A stretch of 64,000 nt of DNA from assembly GCA_013368445.1 (NCBI GenBank), contig JAACJO010000005.1, positions 682,001 through 746,000 on the forward strand. The letters run 5' to 3'. Shown piece by piece: positions 11,440 through 22,873 of the stretch. This DNA is from Leucocoprinus leucothites (Eukaryota; Basidiomycota; Agaricomycetes; Agaricales; Agaricaceae). Within the stretch, counting starts at the first letter, position 1. Each line of letters begins with the position of its first letter. The notes beneath the pieces are model-generated. The model did not search any database. It was not told the origin of the DNA and was given only the letters and a program-made list of their open reading frames with translations. Made by a program: the position numbers and the translations under genes.

Positions 11440-13719
11440 TTACTTGTATTGAAACACTATATGTTCCAAGAACAACTTCCATTCAGCCTCCCAAATTGCC
11501 AATGCCTTGCTCTTTTCCTCAGGAGGCATCATAGAGAACTACAAGTCTTGATTCGCATTGAACTTTTAATGGCAAAGACTCCAGAAACCACTTACCAAGA
11601 TGCTGTCTCTTGCAAGAACGCTCAATGTAGTCAATCCATTGATCTCACTAGCAACAAGTACCTAAATTTGTGGTTCAGTGAAATGACCTCTCCATAACTT
11701 TTCTCCTCACCTGGAAGAAATCGTAGGTTAGACCTGCGTTCCCAAATATCAATGGGTCGTCTGGACCCAGTGCAACTGGTATCCCATTATTCAGAACAAT
11801 CGGCAGAGGGTGCATGGGCATTGAGGACGTGAGGCGCTGTCAACTATGTCAAAAACCAATATCATCTATGAGAAACGCCAAAGCTTACAAGAATTTCATT
11901 GCTACATAACAGGTCGATTCATGAGATATAGTTGTAAGACGACTTTCTCGATCACATACGAAACGGGGCAGACTTCCAGCAATATATTTCGTTCTCGGCA
12001 CATCTGCATCAATTTTGGATGCTTGACGAGAGAATATCTAGCGTAAGCATAAAAGTTATCAGCTTACGAAGATGCATGGCATGGCACGACTGACCCGTGT
12101 CCGATTCTTTTTGATCCCAAAAGAATCGCATCGTAGACATTGCTGTCTGCAGCGTTGCCATCACCAAGTGTTTCACCTGCATGGAATATGAAAGGGATTT
12201 CGACGCCTTCCTCGGCCTGGCGTTTGCGGAAATAAAGCAAAGGTTCAATATAATCGATAATAGGACGCAGTGTATCCTCGTGTCCTACGAGGTCAAACCC
12301 TACAAGGTCGTAGTTCAGCTGGAGTTGTCTACGAGTCAACAGTCAACAGCATTACCTGCTATGAGATGAGGGAACTGTTTCTTGAGGGATATACAATCAT
12401 CGAGGAACCAATATAGATTCTCCGGTGACACTGCTTTAAACGCGGTATAGATCATCTGAATATTTATTCAGCAAACGAAGACCTTCAAAGCAGAGTGTAC
12501 TGACTCTGGCACCGAGAAACTTATCTCCACGGCCCTCCTTCCTGAGCTCTTCCTTCACTTCGTGGACAGTCTTCTCGAACAACTGCACAATATCTCGGCT
12601 GGTCACATTGCGCTTTCCGTCAGCTGTGACAATACCACTTCAGTGAAGAGTTGAGAAGCTTTGCACGTGTACCGTAAAGTACAAAAGACTCACTTGGCGA
12701 AGAAAAAATCACATCTTGGTTCCAAATAAAAGATTCCATCGTTCACTGAGCTCAAGAGCAGGGCTTTGATATATCCTTTAAAGATAGGCAAGAAACGTAT
12801 CAGACCCTAGTCCCGTCACCATTAGATTAGTCCAGGAAAATATGCCTAGTACTTGATCAAAACTCACGCCCAAGACCGTGAACGTGCTTTGAAATTTCTT
12901 CCAAATCTAATCAAGGAATCAGACAACACTCTTCTCTTGAGCAGAAAACACGAGGATACCTTCTCCACCGTGTTATGCGTTCCGTACGCTTCGGCGGGTC
13001 GAATCGTCATACCGTTAATAACCCACTGATCAAAACCCTCTGGGCCACCCAAAGAAGTATCAAACAAGTCCCTCGCTTTCGAGACGTTGACCCAGGAATT
13101 TGGCACATAATCAGTTGAGGTTATGCCAAGCCCTTCGAGAGCAACAGAGTCATCAGGAAAGGCCATGAACTGGGGCAAACTCGACCCAATATTTGCAGAG
13201 GTCAAACGTTCAGGGACACGGACATGCATGACGGAATACTTCAAGGCCAACTGCAGAAGGACGCGAGGGTCGCCTGAGGCTCCGATATGAGTATGCAGGA
13301 GTGCTCCCTTTGGCATCTAGATGGGAGAACCAAGTTATATAAAAATTGAACCAAGTTTGCTAAATATTCATACCCGCGACAATATCTTGAAGATCTTCGT
13401 CCTTTCAATAATCCCCTTTCCTACCAGTTCAACCATCAAATCTAGAGAAAAACCAAAGATAGCATCAAAGTAGTAACACACCAGTCAAAAACTCCATCCC
13501 AGGAAATGGATGCGGAACATCCAGATGATCCTCCTTCCACACTCCAACAGCCTCCTCCGCTCTTATCCTCCTCACAACCTTATCCGCCTCTCTCTCCAAC
13601 TTCAAAGCCGACGAAGACTCAGCAAACAATCTATCCCTCCTCAATGCCCTATCAGCATCGATAAGCTCTTCTCTCTGCTTCAGATAGTCGACCTTATTTT
13701 CCAGGACAGACGGGGACAT
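11440..13719 (-). CDS. ADGF/ADA2-type adenosine deaminase-like metallohydrolase, copy 1
   Basis: This family hydrolyses adenosine (or related nucleosides) to inosine in a zinc-dependent TIM barrel. The first exon starts MSPSVLENK at 13719 and gives an N-terminal helical region ending HPFPGMEFLT. The next exons carry MPKGALLHTHIGAS, whose HxH would bind zinc. Later come GGPEGFDQWVINGM, AGFDLVGHED, FIFHAGETLGDG (catalytic Glu region and zinc His), KRIGHG, LLEVCPVS, and NNGIPVALGPDDP (the Asp-Asp pair). About ten short exons are needed, ending with TAA at 11440. Unlike animal ADA2 no signal peptide is evident, so it may be intracellular. A paralog at 30290-32522 on the other strand shares the exon pattern. 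The Asp-Asp motif here is GPDDP rather than SSDDP. Substrate is inferred from family only. Confidence 0.85.
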
Positions 13720-14881
13720 TTCTTCATGCCTATGTCGGGAGCTGACTTGAGGGATGAGGAAGGTGCCTGATTATCGTTGAGGATCCAAGATGTCCATCTG
13801 ATTCAAGTCATCTTATATATATATATATGATTATCAAGGTTGGCGAGTGGCACATCCTCGGAATAAGAGGATTCCATACACGTTCTGCTGAAACTCGGGT
13901 CGAAGCGCGCGACACAGTGTTTATTTTGTTCTATCTGGATCGGTGATGAAAAGGCATTAAATATCTTTGCCCACTGGGATCAAGTGAAGTAGTTGAAACG
14001 CACTGTGATGGAATACAAGGATAATGAGGTCGCTAAAGAATGTCTGCCGAGTGAGCAACCAGCAGGGACTCGAAACAACCAAGCTTAAAGAAGGAATCTG
14101 AATTTCTAATTTCAGCGTCTATCAAAACACGTGGACGGGCCAACTTGGAACGAACATAGTTCTGGAGTGTGAACCAACACCGGTAGGCTTCACTTTGGGA
14201 ATTAACACCCTATTGCTATAGGAGCTTCATTACTTATACATTGCTACAAACAAGAGAGCGAGAAAATAGAGCATCATGATATAGAATATAAACTGACTGC
14301 ATTAACAAGTACAAGTTGCCTAGCGAACAATGTCCATTCACTGTCCCCTTGTCCGTAATGCAAATTTATAGTAGATCAGGATGTTTAAAAATTGCGAGAT
14401 TTGCATAAGCGAGGCAAAACGTAGGTGAAACAGAAAAACATGGGGTGGGTGAGGATAGGTAGGCAAAATACACGAAAGATGGTTAGTAGCAGTAACAAGA
14501 AATAGAAGGAGGAGAGAGCAAGCCCGCGATATTATACTCGTATATATCACATACAACCGACTGCCTGTAGTCATGAGCAGCGGGGAAAGGGGTTGAAATG
14601 GGGAGCCATAAGCCAAGCACGGTCGCGAGAGTGAGCTGTCGGAGTTCGGAGGGTGATGATGAGGGAGCTGTGATAAACAAAAAACGCAGAAAACGAGGAA
14701 TATGACGAGGGAGCGAAGTCAGAAGCTCAGAAAGCAAAAAATCAGTAAGTAAAAGAAATGTCGAGACTACAAGGAAGCTCTGACCCGCCAGAGCGTCTAG
14801 CCTCGCAATCCTTTTCTAGGTCGAGTTTCAGATGTGTCGTCTACAGATGTAGCACAGTCAACACTTTCTCTGCTCGAAAAC
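13720..14881. other. Intergenic region between ADGF copy 1 and the YTH gene
   Basis: This 1.16 kb stretch holds the upstream region of ADGF copy 1 and the 3' flank of the YTH gene. Apart from the TA tract at 13814 I see no repeat, RNA gene or frame with a recognisable motif. Confidence 0.55.
13814..13828. repeat. Short (TA)n tract
   Basis: An alternating TA run of about 15 bases lies roughly 95 bp upstream of the ADGF copy 1 start. It could serve as a TATA-like element for that gene or be a plain microsatellite. Confidence 0.6.
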
Positions 14882-17553
14882 TCAGAAAAACCCAGACTGA
14901 GGAGGTCCGGGGCTCGGATGGCGCATCACACTCTGATGCATGGCTTGAGTCTGGCTGCTCATTTGCCCACCATATCCTTGCTGACCGCCATACCCTGACC
15001 CTCCTTGTCCATAACCCTGTCCTCCACCGTAGCCCTGGCCACCTTGTCCATATCCCTGACCAGCGGCAGCCCCATAACCGCCCATAGCCCCAACTGCATA
15101 CCCTCCTTGACCAGCAGGGTTGCCGTATCCCATCCCACCTGCCATCAGCATGGCAGGCATCTGATAGGGCATGCTGAACGCATTTTGTTGTTGTGCGGCA
15201 GGGATGATGGCAGGTTGCATCTGCGGAGAGTGGACGGCGGATTGAGTTGCTGATTGGGGAGGAGAGTTGGCGTTGGAGTTGCCTTGCTGTTGCGCTTGGA
15301 TTTTCTGAAGCGACTGAAGCTAAAGTGACACCAAACGTCAGTATCGGTGAGCGTGACTGACATGATCTGCCAAGTACCTCGTAGAAGGCGTAGTCCTGCA
15401 AGAGTGAAGTCCTTGATGGATGGGTATGGAAAATTCTAAGCATCTCTTGGCCTGCGTCAGGTAAAAGTTCTTGTGTATCCCGTGAATTCGTGACAGGCTT
15501 GCGCTCTTGGGTGTTGCTTCAAAATGAATCAGTAACAGGTTTTCATGCCTGGTGTAGCAACGTACTTTAACTTGATGTGCCTCAAGGTCGCGTTGGGAAT
15601 ATCACGGACGAAGATCCACTTGACTTTGAATACACCTTTCCATTTGTCCGAAGCCCAGACGGTACTGCTCCTCGTGTAATCGACCTGTCAAATTTGTCAA
15701 CAACAGCCTCGTGGGTGGCGTAAATGACATACCGGCGTAATCATCTCAGCCATACCGCAGAAATGACCACTACCACTTTGAGTGAGAAGCATAACAAGAG
15801 AAGGAAGGGACACCGTACCTAGCATTGACACTAAAGAACAGGTAGATAGGACCGCGGCCAGCAGTCTCCTTGAACGCCTTGTCTAGGCGCTTGTTACCAG
15901 GATCAGTTGAACTCCAGATCTCATACTTGAGCGACTTGTGGACATCGTCCTCAGTGTACGATTTGATGACGAAGAAGCGGGCAAATGCTGGTTTGATGTC
16001 AAATGCAGGAGGGTTGTAGCCTTTCGCGGCGATGAGCGATGGAACATCAACAGGTGTAGGTAACAGCTGTTGGGCATTGAGAAGGGTCTGGTTGTTGTTA
16101 TTGTTGTTAGCCATTCGCTGTGGCTGCTGCTGTAAATATTGCGGAGGGATCGGAGGTACGTTCGGAATGATCTCGTTCCCGTTGTTCCCGCTCCCAACTC
16201 CACTTCCTGCGCTTGAAGAGCTGGCATTTTTGCTGTGATAGCCTTGCTGAAGATTCGGGTTGCTGCCCCGAGCACTGAGTGCCCTCTCTCTTCCCTCCCA
16301 GGTTCCCTGCGCGCGCTCGTCGCTTTGGGCCGGACGATTATTATTTTGGTTGTAGGGTGCCCCAGCACCTGCGGATCCACCACGTGATAGGCCCGCTCCA
16401 AGGGGCGTCTTGCGTCCTTCAAATTCATTCGCCTGTTTGAAATTATTGTTCCCGGCGTTTTGCTGATGCCTAGGTGCTCCAGGGGGTTGGAGCGGCGGAG
16501 GATGGGTAGGATTGAATCGCGGAGGATGCACACTCTGACCAGCTCCAACGTTGACGCCTCCATAGCTGTAATACTGTGCGGGAGCTTGAGCTCCGGTATT
16601 ACTTGCAATTTCGAGAGCAGACAAAGCCCGTTGTACATCATCAATGGCAGTATTGGTATTTTGAGTGGGGACTGGAGCAAAACCAGTATTGTTTCGCCAC
16701 TCGCCATTCTGACCGCCGTTGCTACCCGTTGCCCACGGAGATTGGCGACCCATGGGACTAGTGGGATAATTTTGCGTTTGATTATAGTATTCGTCATAAG
16801 TGATTTGGTCTTCAGTTTCTGGAGGGTACTCCTCTTCAGGCTGTTGGGCTTCCGGGGGTGTATTGGATTGGTGGTGGTGCGGCATCGTTGCTTGCAATGT
16901 GCCGGAGCGCCTAAGGCCGGAGCTCACTTTGCGCGTAGCACCAGCTGCTGCAGTCAAAGATTGATGTCTTCGGACATTGGCACCTGGAGGGGGTGAGGTC
17001 GAGGCTGAGTGAGGAGAAGTAGAAGATTGGGACTGAGAGTCAACCAGCTCCTGTGGCGACGGCTGATCGACAGTTAGTCGTTTGACATTGGTGGGAAGGG
17101 AAAGGGAGAAATACGGTACCTCGTCAGCATCGTAGGAAACATTCCAGGGCTCTTCATCGCCTTCATGGCCTGCAATTGCGGCAAGAGAGTTGACAGTCTT
17201 GGGAGTCATTGTGCCTGACCTGGAACCGTGGAAGGCTACCAGAAGGGTTTAACAAGGCAATAAAGATCGGGATCGATGATAGACGAACCTCGATTGTATC
17301 GGGTCGGAAGAGAAGCCTGACGATGCAGAGAGGACTTCTCCCCAACAGCGCCAATTCCACCGACCCATTCCTGGTCGACAGGCCCATCGTCGGTCCAGAT
17401 GGAGGACTGGTCTGGAGTTTCCTCGCTGATGATCTCCTTGGCTGCATTGCGGGCGGAGCGAGAGGCTGCGGTGATGGTGTGGTGGCGCCTGACGCCGCCT
17501 GAGGAAGGAGGCGAGGGCGGAACTGGAGGGATGGGGTAGTTCTGGGAGGACAT
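14882..17553 (-). CDS. YTH-domain RNA-binding protein (putative m6A reader)
   Basis: YTH proteins bind N6-methyladenosine in RNA. The start is [10 protein letters not shown] at 17553. About 400 residues of low-complexity Gln/Asn/Pro/Ser-rich sequence precede the YTH domain. The domain begins [17 protein letters not shown], continues [16 protein letters not shown], and across introns gives [19 protein letters not shown] and [15 protein letters not shown]. The Trp of EIWSS and those of VWASDKW are the expected aromatic-cage positions. NSRDTQELL follows. The C-terminus is Gln-rich and then a Gly/Tyr-rich run of GYG and GGQ units ending SGFF. This layout resembles YTHDF proteins: disordered prion-like arms, single YTH domain. 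It is divergently transcribed from the NADH dehydrogenase gene only 108 bp away. Confidence 0.92.
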
Positions 17554-17661
17554 TTGGATGAAGAGACTGAAAGAGTGTGAGAGAGACCCTTTGCGATCTT
17601 GAAGCGCTAGTCACCAGATCATCGCTTAGCAAAAATATTTATTTCCGAAAATCCTTCCCTT
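17554..17661. promoter_or_regulatory. 108 bp shared promoter of the YTH and NADH dehydrogenase genes
   Basis: The start codons of two divergent genes are 108 bp apart, so this interval must hold both leaders and both core promoters, unless transcription begins inside a coding region. An AT-rich aaaaatatttatttcc stretch at about 17632-17647 is the only TATA-like sequence. No experimental support. Confidence 0.5.
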
Positions 17662-20305
17662 ATGATGTCAGGCCTGAGCATGTTCTCCGCCCGCGCCTTT
17701 CTTTTATCCACCACCATGGCCACCCTTGCTCGTGGCCTGCGCTGCGCCAAACCCCGTTTATATGCCCCCCGTCGCTTCTCTACAGAGCCGTTACCGCCAC
17801 CTCCCCCTCGTTTCCGCAGACTCCGCAGAGCGGCCAAGTGGACAGGAATATTATGTGCCTCTGCCGCCTTTGGTGTCGTTGGCCTCGGAACAGCCATCCT
17901 GGTCCATGACGCATTTACTTATCAAGATAGACACGTAGATCGTGTCCCAATTTCGCCACTTGCACTCCATCCCGAGCGTGGTGGTCCCAAGAACCTGCCA
18001 GTTGCTCGCGTGCAGGTCGACGATGAGGAAGACGAAGAGAACAAACGCCTTGCAGAGAAACCCAGGCTTGTCATCGTTGGTGGAGGATGGGGTGTACGTT
18101 CCAACATATCTCTACGTGCGAATCAGCTGACGTTCGTGTGATAGGCAATAGGTGTCCTACAGAGACTACGTCCTGGAGACTTCCATGTCACTGTAATATC
18201 GGCTGAGACGTTTACCACGTTTACGCCCCTCCTGCCATGTGAGTGTCCAACATGAATGAGCACAACGATCGTGCCTCATCAAATTTTGATAGCCGCTGCT
18301 GTTGGTACGGTTCAAGTACGCTCTTTGATCGAGCCAATTCGTAAAATCATTGCTCGGCTACGAGGTCACTTCGTTCAGGGTAAGGCCGTCGATGTCGACA
18401 TGAAAGAGCGTTTGCTCGAAGTTGAAATCGCGACAAATGGTCGGAGTGAACATATTTACATTCCGTAAGCGGATCATTTGGGTTTTAATGATGTTGGACT
18501 GACGGCCTTTGATACTAGTTACGATAAATTAATTGTAGCTGTGGGGTCAACATCCAGCACTCATGGTGTTCCAGGCCTGGAGAACTGTTTCCAGCTGAAG
18601 ACCATCTCAGATGCTCAAGCTATCCGACGCCGCGTCATGGGTATGTCTCATGATTTTTGAACGGTCTTGTAGTCGTTCAGCTTTTGTTAGATAACTTCGA
18701 GCTTGCTAGTCTGCCGACCACAACTCCGGAAGAACGTAAACGCCTGCTCAGTTTCGTCATTTGTGGTGGCGGCCCGACTGGCGTTGAGACGGCAGCGGTA
18801 TGTCAGGGATATTATAAACTCTGGCCAAGTCGTTATTGATGCCAACCTATAGGAAATTCATGACTTTTGTCAAGAGGATATTTTTAACTACGTTGGTCCA
18901 AGCGCCCAAATATTGTTGATATGTAGCATCTGACCCGAGCCATCGCAGTTCCCTAAAATTTGTCGTGAGGAGGTTTCTATTCATCTTATCCAGTCACGCG
19001 AGCATATATTGAACACAGTAGGCCGTCACTTCCACTCCAAAACCGAGCTAACATTGTCCTAGTACTCCGAGGATATCTCAAAATATGCCGAGGTTTATAG
19101 CATCTCTATTGGCGACTATTGCTATCAACATTGCTGACAACCCGTCCAGAAAAAATTCGAACGCGAAAATGTCAATCTTCTCACCTCTGCTCGTGTCAGC
19201 GCAGTCACACCAACTTCGGTCATCTACACATCCCGCAACCCGGCTACCAAACAAACAGAGCAACATACCATCCCTACCAATTTTGTCCTCTGGTCGACTG
19301 GAATAGCCATGAACCCATTTACTAAGCGTCTGTGTGAATTGCTACCCAACCAGGCTCACAGGAAGGCTGTAGAAACAGATGCATACTTGCGAGTTAAAGG
19401 TACACCGAAGGGGACAATCTATGCTATCGGTGATTGCGCTACTGTAAGTGAAAATGATTGCCCGGAAAATATTGTTTTGACTGGCTCTGGCGGTATAGAT
19501 TGAGACATCAGCAGCTGATCACTTCATGGAGCTCGTCGACCAATCTGACAAGAATAAGGACGGCAAGATTGATTATGACGAATTTGAGGATATGGGTAAG
19601 GATCTCCTTTGTTATGCTCACATGTTGTACCCATGTCTTTTCAGTTAATAGAATCAAAAAGAAGATCCCGATGGCTGAGAGTCACTTGATGCAGGTGTGT
19701 ATTTGTTTGCCACGTTCTACTTAATCATAAAACTTACCATGGACTAGGTCAGGGAACTTTTCCAGATGTACGACTCCAACGCAGACGACAGTCTCTCCTT
19801 GAACGAGCTCATGCAGCTACTCAAGGATCTGGGTAACAAAATCACCGCTCTTCCTGCCGTGCGTAAATATACCCTTCCACCATTCTAACATTCTCATATA
19901 CACCACACAGACGGCGCAAGTAGCATCCCAACAAGGAAAATACCTCGGTTCTCTCCTCACTCGCCTCGCTCGTCATCGTCAACAATTCAATACACAAGAT
20001 GTCCTCCGCGCTGACAGAGACGAAGCTATATCGAAACCCTTCAAGTACTTCCATCTGGGGAGTCTAGCGTATATTGGCAATTCAGCTGTGTTCGACTTTG
20101 GAAAATTCTCTTTGAAGGGTGGATTGGGAGCGATGTATGCATGGAGAAGTATTTACTGGAATGAGCAGGTCAGTGCGAGGACGAGGGCTTTGTTGATGAT
20201 TGATTGGATTGTCCGGTGAGTTATCCCACCTTAGCTACCACTTAAACGCAATCTCAACAATTCATCTTCAGCGGAATCTGGGGACGGGACTTGTCGAGAC
20301 TATAA
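17662..20305 (+). CDS. NDE1: External alternative NADH dehydrogenase (NDH-2) with EF-hands
   Basis: This enzyme oxidises cytosolic NADH at the outer face of the inner mitochondrial membrane and passes electrons to ubiquinone without pumping protons. The start is MMSGLSMF at 17662 (MATLARGL at 17716 is an alternative). An Arg-rich presequence ends RRFSTEP, followed by a membrane segment (GILCASAAFGVVGLGTAILV). The FAD-binding loop VIVGGGWGAIG spans intron 1, then ETFTTFTPLLPSAAVGTV. The NADH-binding loop is ICGGGPTGVETA. Two EF-hand loops are inserted: DKNKDGKIDYDE (19547-19582), fully canonical, and DSNADDSLSLNE (19772-19807), slightly degenerate. The C-terminus GRDLSRL ends at 20305. About a dozen introns interrupt it. 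The EF-hands point to calcium control, as for EF-hand-bearing fungal and plant external enzymes. Confidence 0.92.
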
Positions 20306-20545
20306 TCAGATCTCTCTTTGTCGATCAGGCATTAGCTTATACCTCAAGCATTCACCTGCCGACTAGGATTTCCGGATTGCTGTTTATAATGCTGGTTGCT
20401 ACCCTGTAAATCCACCTATGAACAGCTTATTGTTATCACCTCGTAAACCATCCTGGATATAGATGTCGCTTAATCGTGGACTTCTTACTCAGCCCAAGTC
20501 GCAGTATCACTACATTATATACAAACGCCGGACTCTATATTCTGC

Positions 20546-22654
20546 CTACTGATCTTGCCAACTCCAGACCCGTACACCGCCCATCCTCTCCCCTTCTCCC
20601 TCCCACTCCCTACCTCCCTTCCAGGCCTCAACGTAACCCTTCTCTTCTAAGATCTCCCGCATACCCTGTCGCTGAAGTAGAACACCAAAAAATACGAGAT
20701 GACGTGGCCACTCGTGCCTCCATGGGTACAATACCCCACTGTCAGCTTGAGAACTAGGTGGTTGAGGAGTGCCGGGTATGGAAGCTGGATATGATGAGCG
20801 AGGAAATTTGGGGTCCACGGTCTTAGGGAAAGCCGTGATGATGTAGTCGATCGGTTTATCGAAAAACAAATCCGTCTGGTCTCGATATAATGAGAGATTC
20901 TGCCCCCTAAAAGCAATGGCATCGGATAAGTGAAGTATAATTCGGGAAGAGGAAGAATACGCACTGTAACGGCGGCTCGCATCCTAGAGACCATACCTCC
21001 CAGGTGGGTTTGTGCAGATACGCTTGGCCGGGTGTTGAATGGCATGGCATCAGGAATCCAACACTCTGTGGTTGTTGTCTACCATCAATCATGGTTGCGT
21101 TTGTTGGGAGCGAACGTAGGTAGGATAAGACACTGATAGGACCACTACAATACAAGAGGACGACATAAATCGAGACAGGGAGCGTCGAAAGTAAAAGCAC
21201 GATATGTGAACGTCGGAGTGGCGGGAGGAGGGCTGAAGCGCTTGTCTTCTCCTTGTTCGTCTTGGTTTTCGCCACCTTCGTTCGCGCGGGAGAAGAAAAC
21301 TCAACAAGAGATTTGGCAGCGAAAGTATGAAGAAGGGGAAGTAACGGATGAATGAACCGCCATTCCTTGTGTCCCGCAAGGGAATAAATAGTGATTGACC
21401 AAATTAACACTCCGAGCATGTTTTTCAATGCAGCACCACCGCCCCTCTGCCGCTTCGTGACGGTAGTGTATATGCCGTGTAAAGTAAATGGGAGTGCTGT
21501 TGTGCAGAGGATTGGGAGGGCTTGAGTGAGGTAGTAGTGCCAGGTGTTTTTACCATAGAATAAGGATACGGATGAGATATTTGTCTTAAGGAAGTTGTAG
21601 GGGGTGAATATCAGTCGACCATAGTAGAGTGAATCGAGTGTGAAGAGGGTTCCTAGAGCTGCGAGACTGAGAATGGTGTTAGTGGTATTACAGTTTGTAC
21701 GGTTGGAACGTGACGAACGCTACGAAAAGTGCTTCCGAGATGATGTTCACAATGATACGAGGGTACAAACGAAGGGACAGAACTAGTCGAAGGTATAAGA
21801 ATACCCAAATAACCGCGTTGGTAGGTCGAATCATGCATGCGAGTGCACTGAAAATTAAGGTCTTCCTAAGTCGTTGTCTGTCCGATCTTGAGTTACCGCT
21901 CTAGTTGAAGGACTTTTCTCATACCTGTTGTAAAGAACCTGAGGACTCAATTTGGAGCTTGCATCCCAGGGATAGTAGGCGAATGCAATGGTAGACAGGG
22001 ATGTCTCAAGCGAGTTGGATAATGATCGTGAAAGAGCCAATGCATGGAACAAAGACGACAAGGACAAGAAGTGCTGTCCATTCTTTCAGAAATGGTAGAA
22101 CCGATCGTAAGAGCTTTGGAACATACCACGGTAGAAACATAGTCGTTTCCCAATGTTACTCGTGCTAACTCACACAACCATATGTCCGTCCCCGTCGCGA
22201 ATACACCATGCAACACTTTTGGTAGCAATATCTAGACTTCTCTCGTCAGAATAGGATGCATGACAATAAGGAGGGACGGACCTACCAAGAGTAAATCGCC
22301 TAACCAACCGGCGTATGCGAGGCCAGTAACTTTGAGAAGCCAATAAATTGGGGCATTCAACGCCGGGTACAGAATACTTCTGATTGGGTTCGCTGAAAGC
22401 CACTCCCATGTGAGGTGCCCATAGCCGAAAACCAAATGGAAGGCAGGTTCTAGAGACTGAAAGTACTCGTCCGGTTGGAAGACGGTCCGAGTGAGGACTG
22501 CAATGCCTATACGAACACAGAGAGAAAGTTTTACGATGTTTTGGTTCATGACGCGTACTATGTCATAGACATAAGCACGAATTCCAAGGAAAGTGTAAAG
22601 ACCGTTGATGGAGAGGGAAAGGGTGCGAGAAGGCGCTCTCCTAACATGTGACAT
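20546..22654 (-). CDS. GPI10: GPI mannosyltransferase 3 (Gpi10/PIG-B, GT22 family)
   Basis: Gpi10 adds the third mannose to the GPI-anchor precursor in the ER lumen. The diagnostic N-terminal motif RTVFQPDEYFQSLEP is followed by FGYGHLTWEW, the acidic loop of GT22 enzymes. Hydrophobic segments follow, with SALACMIRPTNAVIWVF, then GHKEWRFIHPLLPLL, then FLMPCHSTPGQAYLHKP, all typical of Gpi10. The C-terminal part has DPKFPRSSYP and YPWRHEWPRHLVFFGVL, ending with a stop at 20546. The start is unsettled: an in-frame ATG at 22654 is used, and MNQNIVKL at 22549 is an alternative. The stop codons of this gene and the NADH dehydrogenase face each other 240 bp apart. Several introns of about 45-60 bp. 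Confidence 0.9.
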
Positions 22655-22873
22655 CACCTTAGGAATTTTGCGAAATCTCGAATCCAGGGACACGCAAATT
22701 AAAGTCATGAAGTCAGGGTTTATACGCTCCTACTATTGCTACAGTCGCTATGATATAATTGCTATGGTACAGGTTGCCGCCAAAACAGTGCCTATAAAGA
22801 TTGAGATTCAGGATCGACAAGTTAATGATAGATGACCTAGAATGCCCATGGAATTGGACTCACAAAAATATAA

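Noticed and set aside
15883..16797. 304-codon minus-strand frame overlapping the YTH gene
   Set aside because: It is an out-of-frame shadow of the long low-complexity YTH exon; its codon content and lack of motifs argue against a gene.
16460..16996. 178-codon + strand frame antisense to the YTH gene
   Set aside because: Antisense shadow of a repetitive Gln/Asn/Pro-coding exon with no motif.
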